In this document: in pieces, positions 57,082 through 64,000 of the stretch | How the letters are laid out: every line of letters starts with the position of its first letter | Numbering within the stretch: the stretch's first letter is position 1 | Assembly: GCA_963781955.1 (NCBI GenBank) | Contig: CAWAHU010000002.1 | Span: 744,001 to 808,000, forward strand | DNA from: Bog-473 sp963781955 | GTDB lineage: Bacteria > Actinomycetota > Acidimicrobiia > Acidimicrobiales > RAAP-2 | Direction: 5' to 3' | Length of the DNA stretch: 64,000 bases | Translations under genes and position numbers: made by a program | Notes under the pieces: generated by a model | Database searches by the model: none | Told to the model about the DNA's origin: nothing | The model's input: only the letters and a program-made list of their open reading frames with translations

Positions 57082-57687
57082 GTGACCCGCCGAGCCGAGG
57101 AGTTGGTGCTGCACCTGTTCGCGCAGGTCCGCGAGGCCTTGGCCCGCGCCACCTGGGCGCTGCTGAACGGCGATCCGGCACTGGCCCAGGCGGTCGTCGA
57201 CGGCGACCAGGAGATCGACGAGCTGACGTCGCAGATCGAGATGATCATCTGGTCGCTCATCGATGCCGACAACTTCGAGCAGCGGAGCCTGCGCGAGCTC
57301 GTCGGCACCCTGCTGCTGCTGCCCGAGCTCGAGCGCAGCGCGGACTTGGCCGAGCACATCGCGCAACGCGCCCTCACGAACACCGGAGCCGACATGACCC
57401 CGATGGCGCGGGGCGTCGTGCAGCGGATGTCCGAGGTGGCGGCCGAGATGTGGCAGGCGGTGGCCGGCTCCTACGTGCACGGCGGTGCGCCCGGCCTCGA
57501 GCTCCACGAGGAGGACGAGGAGCTCGACATCCTCCACGACCGGCTGACCAACGAGATCGCCAAGGGCGAGATGCCCGCCGACGTGGCGGCGCAGGTCACG
57601 CTCATCTCGCGCTTCTACGAGCGCATCGGCGACCACGCAGTGAACCTGAGCCGGCGCATCGCCGTCCTGCAGACCGTGGCGCCCTGA
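57082..57687 (+). CDS. phoU: PhoU-family phosphate regulator
   Basis: 201-aa all-helical protein with two three-helix PhoU repeats. Acidic metal-binding motifs appear as VVDGDQEIDELTSQIE in the first and EDEELDILHDRLTNEI in the second (PhoU E/D-x3-D pattern). LVGTLLLLPELERSADLAEH and ISRFYERIGDHAVNLSRRIA are the paired closing helices. It represses PhoR/Pst-linked phosphate uptake in other bacteria. No pst or pho genes are adjacent, so the partner is elsewhere. GTG start set by the -10 box. Confidence 0.9.
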   Translation: MTRRAEELVLHLFAQVREALARATWALLNGDPALAQAVVDGDQEIDELTSQIEMIIWSLIDADNFEQRSLRELVGTLLLLPELERSADLAEHIAQRALTNTGADMTPMARGVVQRMSEVAAEMWQAVAGSYVHGGAPGLELHEEDEELDILHDRLTNEIAKGEMPADVAAQVTLISRFYERIGDHAVNLSRRIAVLQTVAP

Positions 57688-57815
57688 GGCCGACTCCGGG
57701 CCTGCCCGCGGCCGCCCTCGTCCCTCGGGATCCGTTCGCTCCTCTCCAGACCTCGTCTCGCCTGACCTTGCCCCTCCGGACCCCGGCGAGACAGACAGGA
57801 CAGAAAGTGTCTAAT

Positions 57816-58474
57816 ATGTCCGACAATGACGGCGACGTTGCCGGCGGTGGGAGGCGGGACCACAGCCACCACAGCCACCACAGCCACCGCCCACAGCCGG
57901 GCCGGACACCTTCGAGGAGCACGTCTTCAGTCCCACTGAGGAGCGCATCCTGACCGCCGCCCTCGGCGTCATCGGCCGCCGCGGGGTGCGCCGCCTGGGC
58001 ATGCTGGAAGTGGCCGAGGCGGCGGGCGTGTCACGCGGCACTCTCTACCGGTACTTCCCGAGCAAGGACCACGTGCTGGCCGCGGCAGCCGAGTACGACG
58101 GGGAGCGCTTCCGGATCGGGCTCGACGAGGTGCTGGCCGCAGTGCAGCGGCCCGCGGAGCGGGTGGCCGCCTTCATGGCCTACTCGTTCGACTTCATCCG
58201 GACCCACCCCTGCCGGCCGCTCTTCGAGTCCGAGCCTGGGTTCGTCATGTCGTACCTGCTCGACCACCTGCCGTCGCTGCGCGAGGAGCTCCTGGCCCGG
58301 CTCGGCGACGCGCTCGACTCCGTGCCTGCCGTCGCCTCCGGGGCGCTCGGGCGCGACCAGCTGGCCGACGTGATCGTCCGCGTGTTCGCCGCCAGCTGGA
58401 TCATCCCGCAGACCGACGACGACTCACTCGTGCATTCGCTCAACCAAATCCTGCAACTCACGGGGGGAACCTGA
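57816..58474 (+). CDS. TetR-family regulator, probable frameshift near N-terminus
   Basis: 219 aa if one base is restored near 57903. The DNA-binding part reads EERILTAALGVIGRRGVRRL, then EVAEAAGVSRGTLYRYFPSK, an intact TetR helix-turn-helix. The C-terminal ligand domain runs to LVHSLNQILQLTGGT. In the present sequence the only start in the same frame is the GTG at 57986, which would delete the first helix. The ATG at 57816 (MSDNDGDVAGGGRRDHSHHS) is in another frame, and one missing C in GGGCCGGA joins them. TGTC/GACA (57808-57811, 57822-57825) around the ATG may be an autoregulatory site. Its stop overlaps the P450 start by 1 bp. Confidence 0.75.
57861..57887. repeat. 9-bp tandem repeat x3 in the TetR N-terminus
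   Basis: CACAGCCAC three times exactly, encoding the His-Ser-His stretch of the TetR protein. Confidence 0.85.
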
Positions 58475-59730
58475 TGACGAACACCACCGAGACCACCGAG
58501 ATCACTGACGCCGAAGCTGCGACCGGCGAGGTCGACGGCCAGGATCCGTTCGCCAGCATGGACCCGGCGATGGCCGCCGACCCGCAGCCCGTGTTCAAGG
58601 CGTTGCGCGACGACATGCCGGTGATGGAGGTCGCCATGCCGTCGGGCGCGCGCGGCGTGCTGCTCACGCGCAAGGAGGACATCGACTACACCCTGCGCCA
58701 CGCCGAGCTCTTCTCCTCGAACATGGATGCGGTCGACCTGAAGAACAAGCGGCCGATGATCCCGCTGCAGATCGACCCCCCCGAGCACAAGAAGTACCGT
58801 CGCCTGCTCGACCCCCTGTTCTCGCCGCGCAAGACGGCCGAGATGGAGTCCGAGGTCCGCAAGCTGGTCAACCACCTGATCGACGGGTTCGTCGACCGGC
58901 GCGAGGTGGATTTCGCCAAGGAATTCTCCGTCCCGTTCCCCTCCCAGGTGTTCCTCACGCTCCTGGGGCTCCCCATGGAGGAGCTCGACCGTTTCCTGGC
59001 CATGAAGGACGGCATCATCCGCCCGGACCACGTCGTGGGGAAGCGCTACGGGTCACCCGACGTCGACGCCCACCAGCAGAAGACGGCCGACTCGGTGTAC
59101 GAGTACTTCAACGAGGTCCTCGACCAGCGCGAGGTCGAGCGCCGTGACGACCTGCTCTCGCACTTCCTCGACGTCGAGGTCGAGGGTGACCGGCTCACCC
59201 GCGAGGACATCCTCGACATCTGCTTCCTGTTCCTCATCGCCGGCCTCGACACCGTCACGGCCACACTCGACTGCATGTTCGCCTATCTGGCCCAGCACCC
59301 CGAGCAGCGGCGCCTGCTCGTCGACGACCCGGGGCTGATCCCCAACGCCGTGGAGGAGCTGCTCCGCTGGGAGACGCCGGTGATGGGCGTGGCCCGCGTT
59401 GCGGTCGAGGAGATCGAGCTCGGTGGGTGCCCCGTCCATCCCGGTGACCAGGTCATGGTCATGATCGGCTCGGCCAACACCGACGAGGCGGAATTCGAAG
59501 ACGCCGACCAGGTGCGCTTCGACCGCGAGGTGAACCGCCACATCGCCTTCGGAGGTGGCATCCACCGGTGCTTGGGTTCGAACCTGGCGCGGTTGGAGCT
59601 GCGCACGGCGCTGCGCGAGTGGCACCGACGGATCCCCGACTACGAGGTCGAGCCGGGCCATACGCTCCTCTACACCGGGGGCATCCGCTCCATCGACTAC
59701 TTCCCGATGCGGTTCCCGGCCTCGGCGTAG
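58474..59730 (+). CDS. cytochrome P450
   Basis: Soluble bacterial class I P450 of 418 aa. I-helix oxygen-activation motif FLIAGLDTVTATLD (about residues 253-266), K-helix EELLRWETPVMGVAR (ExxR), heme loop FGGGIHRCLGSNLARLEL with the thiolate Cys at 366. QIDPPEHKKYRRLLDPLFSP is the conserved C-helix region. The acidic N-terminal tail (TTETTEITDAEA) is disordered. Translation is coupled to TetR (TGATG). No ferredoxin or reductase gene is adjacent. The substrate is unknown; control by the TetR is likely. Its 3' end overlaps the convergent PH-domain gene by 34 bp. Confidence 0.95.
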   Translation: MTNTTETTEITDAEAATGEVDGQDPFASMDPAMAADPQPVFKALRDDMPVMEVAMPSGARGVLLTRKEDIDYTLRHAELFSSNMDAVDLKNKRPMIPLQIDPPEHKKYRRLLDPLFSPRKTAEMESEVRKLVNHLIDGFVDRREVDFAKEFSVPFPSQVFLTLLGLPMEELDRFLAMKDGIIRPDHVVGKRYGSPDVDAHQQKTADSVYEYFNEVLDQREVERRDDLLSHFLDVEVEGDRLTREDILDICFLFLIAGLDTVTATLDCMFAYLAQHPEQRRLLVDDPGLIPNAVEELLRWETPVMGVARVAVEEIELGGCPVHPGDQVMVMIGSANTDEAEFEDADQVRFDREVNRHIAFGGGIHRCLGSNLARLELRTALREWHRRIPDYEVEPGHTLLYTGGIRSIDYFPMRFPASA

Positions 59731-61079
59731 CGGTCCTGCCGGGCCGAGCGGCTGCACGCCGTCAACTCGGCGACCAGCCGGTCCGCGTCCTCGACGGTCC
59801 GGTCCCGGAACTCCCCGCGGGTCCGCCGCCCCGCCACGTCGACGTGGACGGTGGCCAGGCCCAGCGGGCGTTGCAGCGGACCCTGCACCCGCCGGACGCT
59901 CTGCGTCTTCTCGAGCGGGACCCAGGTGGTGGTCCGGTTGATGCGCCCGGTGACGCACATGGCGTGGGTGCCGTCGTGGCCGGCCGAGAGGAAGTGGAAG
60001 CTCAGCGGCGCCTTCCAGCGTGCCCGGCGCGGCGGCGCGGTGCGCAGGGGATCGGGCGCGCCGAGCAGGCGGTCGAGGAGGTGGTGGGCGGCCGCGGCCG
60101 AGCCCACCGGCAGGAGCGCCTTGCGGACGACGCTCGTCCCCTCGCCGCGCTGGTTGCGCGCCGTGGCGCCGGCGACGTCCACCTCGAGGCGGCACCAGCC
60201 GAAGGGGCGCCACAGGAACGGCTGGACCTGCCGCACTGCCTGGATCCTCGAGTAGGGAACCGTCTCGGAGATCGTCTGGAGCAGGCCCCGGCTGATGCGG
60301 ACACCTTCGGGCCCCTCGACGGCGACGAAGCCGTACTGGCCCGAGAGCCGTCGCCAGACCACACCGGCGAAGCTGAGCAGGTAGACGGCCAGGAACCCCC
60401 CCACCGTGCTCGCCGTCCGGGGCTCGAACTGGTCCAGCGCGCCCAACGTGGCCACGGTGCCGACGAGCACGATGCTGACGAGCGACAGGAGCACCGAGCC
60501 GATCAACGGCCCGAGGGTCACCGCCGCCATCGGGAGCCCGCCGTCGGCCTCGCTGAGGGCCTCGGGGTCGTGGCGCCGGGCGAGCAGCCGGAGGCGCAGC
60601 TCGGTGGCCTGGGCCGCCGTGAGGTAGGCCAGACGCCCGTCGGTCGATCCCGAACCGGCCAGGCGCACGCGCAGTTCGGACAACCCGAGGAGGCGGGCCA
60701 GCAGTGGCCGGACGATGTCGACGGCCTGGATCCGGGCGAGCGGCAGGCGCCGCGAGTCCTTGCGGATGAGGCCGGTCTCGATGCGCAGGGTCTCCGCCTC
60801 GAAGCGCCAGTGCGTCACCATCCAGTGGATGTAGCCGTAGAGTGCAGAGCCCAACGTGATGACCACGAGGTAGTCGGTCTCCGCCGTCTGGTTCTCCACC
60901 TTCGAGTGAACGGTCGAGATGAGCAGGAGGAAGAAGAGCGCGGGGGCAAGGCGGCCGATCCGCGCCAGCGGCGTCAGGGGGTGGAGCCGCTGCCACCCCT
61001 CGTGCGCCGCTTCCCCGTCCGCTGCGTTCCCGTCCACCGTCCCCCAGGACGGCGCCCCCTCCGACGACGCCCGTGTCAC
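59697..61079 (-). CDS. YdbT-like membrane protein with bacterial PH domains
   Basis: 460-aa membrane protein with several bPH_2 domains: WRFEAETLRIETGLIRKDSR with RIQAVDIVRPLLARLLGLSE, then GVRISRGLLQTISETVPYSR with RIQAVRQVQPFLWRPFGWCR, and a third around RTTTWVPLEKTQSVRRVQGP. Two TM pairs lie between them (LAPALFFLLLIST; LIGSVLLSLVSIVLVGTVA). Same order as Bacillus YdbT, which with YdbS protects against an antimicrobial peptide. Start ATG 61079 overlaps the stop of the YdbS-like gene (ATGA). No immunity or bacteriocin gene is in view. Confidence 0.87.
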   Translation of the reverse strand: MTRASSEGAPSWGTVDGNAADGEAAHEGWQRLHPLTPLARIGRLAPALFFLLLISTVHSKVENQTAETDYLVVITLGSALYGYIHWMVTHWRFEAETLRIETGLIRKDSRRLPLARIQAVDIVRPLLARLLGLSELRVRLAGSGSTDGRLAYLTAAQATELRLRLLARRHDPEALSEADGGLPMAAVTLGPLIGSVLLSLVSIVLVGTVATLGALDQFEPRTASTVGGFLAVYLLSFAGVVWRRLSGQYGFVAVEGPEGVRISRGLLQTISETVPYSRIQAVRQVQPFLWRPFGWCRLEVDVAGATARNQRGEGTSVVRKALLPVGSAAAAHHLLDRLLGAPDPLRTAPPRRARWKAPLSFHFLSAGHDGTHAMCVTGRINRTTTWVPLEKTQSVRRVQGPLQRPLGLATVHVDVAGRRTRGEFRDRTVEDADRLVAELTACSRSARQDRYAEAGNRIGK

Positions 61080-61571
61080 ATGCCCGCCGCCATGGACTCG
61101 CCCAGCTCGGTCAGCCGGTCCCGGAGCCGGGCCGCCTCGGCGGTCTCCAGGCCGGGGATGCGGGCGTCACTCGCGGCCGCCGCCGTGTGGAGCTTGACCG
61201 TCGAGAGCTGGAAGAGGCGCTCCACCGGCCCGGCCGTCACCTCGACGAACTGCATGCGCCCATAGGGGACGACCGAGAGCCGCCGCACCATGACCCCACG
61301 GGCGACGATGAGGTCCTCGTAGCGCTCCTGGTAGCGCCAGGCGCGGAAGCGGCGGTGGAGGAACCAGGCCTCGAGGGAGCCGAGCAGCGCGACGCCGAGG
61401 AAGCTCAGCAGGCCGGCTGTGGGCCCCGAGCGCGCCCAGGAACACGAGTCCGACGAAGGCGGCGACCACGGTGGTGACGACCGCCACCTCGGCGCGTCGC
61501 ATCCGCCACAGCCGGGGTGAGGGGCGAAGCCACGCCTGCGGCGCCTGCGTGTGGTCGGCGGTCACGGTCAT
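61076..61571 (-). CDS. YdbS-like PH-domain membrane protein, one frameshift
   Basis: 164 aa after repair. The N-terminus has WLRPSPRLWRMRRAEVAVVT and a TM pair (VTTVVAAFVGLVFLG; AGLLSFLGVALLGSLEAWFL). One bPH_2 domain follows: YEDLIVARGVMVRRLSVVPY, then GRMQFVEVTAGPVERLFQLS. The frame is lost in the GC-rich stretch 61421-61436; removing one base joins both halves. ATG 61571. Upstream lies a 24-bp tandem repeat. Forms a YdbS/YdbT pair with the next gene. Confidence 0.82.
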
Positions 61572-61607
61572 CCCTCACACGTTACGGGGATCCCCCGGCG
61601 CGTCGAC

Positions 61608-61727
61608 ATGCAATTGTGCCCGCGTTGGCCCACGTCGATTGTGCCTGCCTTGGCCATGTCGATTGTGCCTGCCTTGGCCATGTCGATTGTGCCTGCCTTG
61701 GCCATGTCGATTGTGCCGGTTGGGACG
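61608..61727. repeat. 24-bp tandem repeat, about five units
   Basis: ATGTCGATTGTGCCTGCCTT-type units of 24 bp: a diverged first copy (61608-61631), three nearly exact copies (61632-61703) and a partial one to 61727. It fills most of the gap between the YdbS-like and NIPSNAP-like genes. It reads open in several frames, but no start with a ribosome site is present, so I treat it as non-coding. Confidence 0.9.
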
Positions 61728-61755
61728 GGGCGCGGCCGGTGTCAACCGTTGAGGG

Positions 61756-62469
61756 TCAGTGCAGCGGCGACCACGAGGCGCTGCGCAGGATCCGACTCTC
61801 CCAGCGGTCGCGCACGGCAAGGGCGTCGTGCATCCAGGTGCCGGGCGCCGTTGCCGACGGCGGCAGGTCATTGGCCAGCAGCCAGAGCAGTGCCTTGTGG
61901 TTCACGATCCGCTGCCACAGGACGACCTCGGTGGTGCGGTGCGACCCGTACGCGGGCTGGAAGGCGGCCACGAGGTCGAGGATCCCTGTTCCCTCCTCCC
62001 TCTGGGCCCGCAGCGTGTCGTCCGCGTAGAGCGTGCCGGCCTTGGCCAGGTACGCGCCGAGCCCGCCGGGGTAGGGCCATGCCGTGTCCTCCATGAAGAG
62101 GGTGTTGTCCTGCGTGGCGCCGTCGGTGGGAACCGAGGCAAGGTCGATGTCCTGCAGCGGCGACCAGGGGACCGTGGTCAGGATCTTGGCCTCGTAGGCG
62201 TGGCGCATCGAGTCGACCTCCGCCCACCACTCGGCCAGATCACCCAACCGGACTCGTTCGGCGAGCTCGTGCCACGCCGCCGCGTCGCGGCAGCCGGTGA
62301 TCGAGACCACGGTGTACGCCGGGCCGCTGCCGTGGGCCACCCGGAGGTACCACAGCAGCCTGCTCGCAGCCGACGAGGCCAGCGCGGGGATCAGCCGGTC
62401 CCGGTACGCGGCGTCGAACGCTTCCTCCTTGGCCCCGGCGACCGTGTGGACCTCGTGGAGGAAGAGCAT
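61756..62469 (-). CDS. NIPSNAP-like/dimeric alpha-beta barrel protein
   Basis: 237 aa with two similar halves: HEVHTVAGAKEEAFDAAYRD with WHELAERVRLGDLAEWWAEV, then LVAAFQPAYGSHRTTEVVLW with RDRWESRILRSASWSPLH. The half-repeat of a ferredoxin-like barrel and Trp-rich ends resemble NIPSNAP-type proteins. No cofactor motif. ATG 62469. Its first 79 bp overlap the end of the SDR gene in another frame, which is long and may reflect an error in the SDR tail. Possibly an accessory enzyme to the SDR; function unknown. Confidence 0.7.
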   Translation of the reverse strand: MLFLHEVHTVAGAKEEAFDAAYRDRLIPALASSAASRLLWYLRVAHGSGPAYTVVSITGCRDAAAWHELAERVRLGDLAEWWAEVDSMRHAYEAKILTTVPWSPLQDIDLASVPTDGATQDNTLFMEDTAWPYPGGLGAYLAKAGTLYADDTLRAQREEGTGILDLVAAFQPAYGSHRTTEVVLWQRIVNHKALLWLLANDLPPSATAPGTWMHDALAVRDRWESRILRSASWSPLH

Positions 62470-63254
62470 GTCGAGCGCGTCGTGGCGATGCCGCCGTCGA
62501 CGGGGATCACGGCGCCGGTGAGATAGGCGCCGGCGCGCGAGGACAGGTAGATGGCGGCGCCGGCCATGTCATCGGGCCGGCCGATGCGCTTCAGCGGGGC
62601 GTTGGCCGCGATCTGCTCTCCGAAGGCCTCGAGGGTGGCCGCCATCATCTTGGACTCGAAGGGCCCGGGTGCGATGGCATTCACCGTGATCTCGGGGGCC
62701 AGCCGCTTGGCGAGGTGGCGGGTCAAGTGGTGCACCGCGGCCTTGGAGGCGGAGTACGAGTAGGTCTCGAGCGCCGGCACCGTGATCCCGTCGATGGAGC
62801 CGATGTTGATGACACGGGCCGGGGCGTCCTGCGTACCCGCCGCGCGCAGCAGCGGTACCAGGAACTTGGTCAGGTGGAACACGCCCTTCACGTTGAGGGC
62901 CAGCACCCGCTCGAAGGCCGCCTCGTCGAACTCCTCGAGCGGCGTGCCCCAGGTGGCGCCAGCATTGTTCACCAGGATGTCGAGTGAGTCGACGCGGCCG
63001 GCGATCTCGTCGGCCAGGGTACGGCAGCCCTCCTCGGTGGAGAGGTTGGCAGGGATCCCGACGCAGGTCCCCTTCTTCGACAGCTCGTCGGCCACCTCGG
63101 CGCAGGTGTCGGCCTTGCGCGAGGAGATGTACACGGTGGCGCCAGCGTCGACGAACCCCTCGGCGATCATCTTGCCGATGCCGCGGGTCCCGCCGGTGAC
63201 GAGGGCGGCCTTGCCCTCAACGGAGAAGAGGTCGGATGCGCTCACGGGCGACAT
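62391..63254 (-). CDS. short-chain dehydrogenase/reductase (SDR)
   Basis: NAD(P)-dependent classical SDR, 287 aa. Cofactor motif ALVTGGTRGIGKMIAEGFVD, NNAG in DILVNNAGATWGTPLEEF, catalytic Ser in RVINIGSIDG, YSYSASKAAVHHL with Tyr/Lys, and the late AGAYLTGAVIPVDGG that usually ends the protein within a few residues. Here about 26 Arg/Ser/Thr-rich residues follow (RSTCSSSTRSTRSPG...), unlike any SDR tail and fully overlapping the next gene; a one-base error near 62480 is possible. GTG 63254. Similar to FabG-type or acetoin/gluconate reductases; substrate unknown. Confidence 0.9.
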   Translation of the reverse strand: MSPVSASDLFSVEGKAALVTGGTRGIGKMIAEGFVDAGATVYISSRKADTCAEVADELSKKGTCVGIPANLSTEEGCRTLADEIAGRVDSLDILVNNAGATWGTPLEEFDEAAFERVLALNVKGVFHLTKFLVPLLRAAGTQDAPARVINIGSIDGITVPALETYSYSASKAAVHHLTRHLAKRLAPEITVNAIAPGPFESKMMAATLEAFGEQIAANAPLKRIGRPDDMAGAAIYLSSRAGAYLTGAVIPVDGGIATTRSTCSSSTRSTRSPGPRRKRSTPRTGTG

Positions 63255-63304
63255 TCTGCCCGATCACCGGGTGCCCGCGGGTGGGGTGGTGGGTTGGCCG
63301 CTGG

Positions 63305-64000
63305 TCAGGACGACCGGGCCGACATCGTCACGAAGTCGCGGGCCCACGCCGGGTTGAAGAAGGTGGCGGGGCCCTGCACGCTGCTCGGGTGGAGGCTGAC
63401 CCCGTTCAAGGGGGACGCCGGCACACCCAATGGAGGGTCGTACGTCGCGAAGACCGGCCAATTCGGGTTGATGTCGAGCTCCATGGCGCGCACGGTGCCC
63501 GCGTGGACCAGGAGATCGGCCAGTTGCGCGGGGCTCAGCGACGGCCCGACCGCGTAGACGAGCGCACCCTGCGCGGTGACGCCGACGCCCGAGCGCCACT
63601 GGTACTCGATCCCGGGCACCGACGGGGCGCACGACGTCGCGCCGCACGTGTTGCCCCAGGACTGCCAGTCGGGGCTCGTCGCCTGCGCTGTCGGCTGGCC
63701 GCCCTCGACCAGCGGCACCAGGTTCTGGCGGACCGCCACCAGTCCGGGTGTCATCGTCACGTCGCTGCCCCAGGCGCCGACGGTGACCGTCCCGTCGGCC
63801 TCGATCACCAGCGAAGCCGCTCCGTCCACCAGCGGCACCACCGTCTTGCCCTCGGTGTAGTACCCGCCGCCGGCGTCCTTCATCAGGAAGCCACCGTTGA
63901 AGGCGGCGACCACGGTGGCGGCCTGCGCCGGCTCGATGGGAGCCGTGAGCTGGTACGGACCACCGCCGGGGCTCTTGGAGCCCGAGTACAAGAGTCCCGA
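63305..64000 (-). CDS. phosphodiester glycosidase family protein, 5' end beyond window
   Basis: C-terminal 230 residues of a NAGPA/DUF2233-type phosphodiester glycosidase, probably secreted. Signatures: ATVVAAFNGGFLMKDAGGGY, YTEGKTVVPLVDGAASLVIE, then GALVYAVGPSLSPAQLADLL and AGTVRAMELDINPNWPVFAT, where the Asn and Asp of the active site normally lie. The frame stays open to the window edge, and conserved sequence (LLYSGSKSPGGGPYQL) starts before the first Met at 63991, so the true start is outside. Acts on sugar-1-phosphate diesters such as envelope polymers in other bacteria; role here unknown. Confidence 0.85.
   Translation of the reverse strand, partial: SGLLYSGSKSPGGGPYQLTAPIEPAQAATVVAAFNGGFLMKDAGGGYYTEGKTVVPLVDGAASLVIEADGTVTVGAWGSDVTMTPGLVAVRQNLVPLVEGGQPTAQATSPDWQSWGNTCGATSCAPSVPGIEYQWRSGVGVTAQGALVYAVGPSLSPAQLADLLVHAGTVRAMELDINPNWPVFATYDPPLGVPASPLNGVSLHPSSVQGPATFFNPAWARDFVTMSARSS

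Noticed and set aside
61608..61727. 24-bp repeat as coding sequence for a repetitive peptide
   Set aside because: Frames are open because the unit is a multiple of three, but no start with a ribosome site and no conserved partner; treated as non-coding repeat.

Overview
The window is very GC-rich, densely packed DNA from a high-GC actinobacterium. Three things point that way: the GlgM/GlgE route of alpha-glucan synthesis, frequent GTGA/ATGA gene overlaps, and several start codons sitting 6-10 nt after a TAnnnT -10 box, as in leaderless actinobacterial transcripts. The secreted protein at 22.5-24.6 kb carries GYWL-DGG-FGDA repeats of a kind I associate with Acidimicrobiia, so an uncultured Acidimicrobiia-like organism is my best inference. 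I see no rRNA, tRNA, CRISPR array or insertion sequence.

Layout. 0-5.7 kb: truncated acyl-CoA dehydrogenase, a RecB-like/RNase H-like Fe-S nuclease, a divergent MFS-exporter/MarR pair with a palindromic operator, and an alpha/beta hydrolase. 5.7-22.2 kb: a large alpha-glucan cluster. On the minus strand a GH63/MGH1-like glucosidase is coupled to a first GlgX. On the plus strand run GlgP, GlgE, MalQ, GlgB, a second GlgX and GlgM. Together these can make maltose-1-phosphate, polymerise and branch the glucan, debranch it, rearrange maltodextrins and phosphorolyse it. TreS and maltokinase are not in the window. 22.5-29.8 kb: secreted beta-helix/repeat protein, secreted SGNH hydrolase, PAS-GGDEF-EAL protein, Na+/H+ antiporter. 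30-40.4 kb: a small PLDc_N-SHOCT membrane protein, an LPG-synthase-type membrane protein, and a sugar-uptake locus in which a GH36 alpha-galactosidase and a GH29 alpha-L-fucosidase flank a complete sugar ABC importer, followed by a GAP-family membrane protein.

40.5-50.1 kb: arylamine N-acetyltransferase, an MMPL remnant, a two-gene persulfide-type regulon (CsoR/CstR-like repressor plus CoA-disulfide reductase-rhodanese) behind two operators, a glycosyltransferase, a membrane protein, then DUF2252, PLDc_N-SHOCT, DUF6325 and SHOCT genes ending at a UUCG hairpin. 50.1-54.2 kb: a glycerol-type catabolic operon (FGGY kinase, FAD dehydrogenase with a [2Fe-2S] tail, second FAD oxidoreductase). 54.3-64 kb: PTPS-related membrane glycosyltransferase, PhoU, TetR-P450, a YdbS/YdbT-like PH-domain pair, a NIPSNAP-like protein, an SDR and a truncated phosphodiester glycosidase.

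Nine genes are broken by single-base shifts (11 in all), each of which restores a full-length, motif-complete protein when one base is added or removed. I annotate these as full-span CDS with frameshifts and regard sequencing or assembly error as the likeliest cause. In-frame 9-bp tandem repeats inside coding regions recur in several genes.
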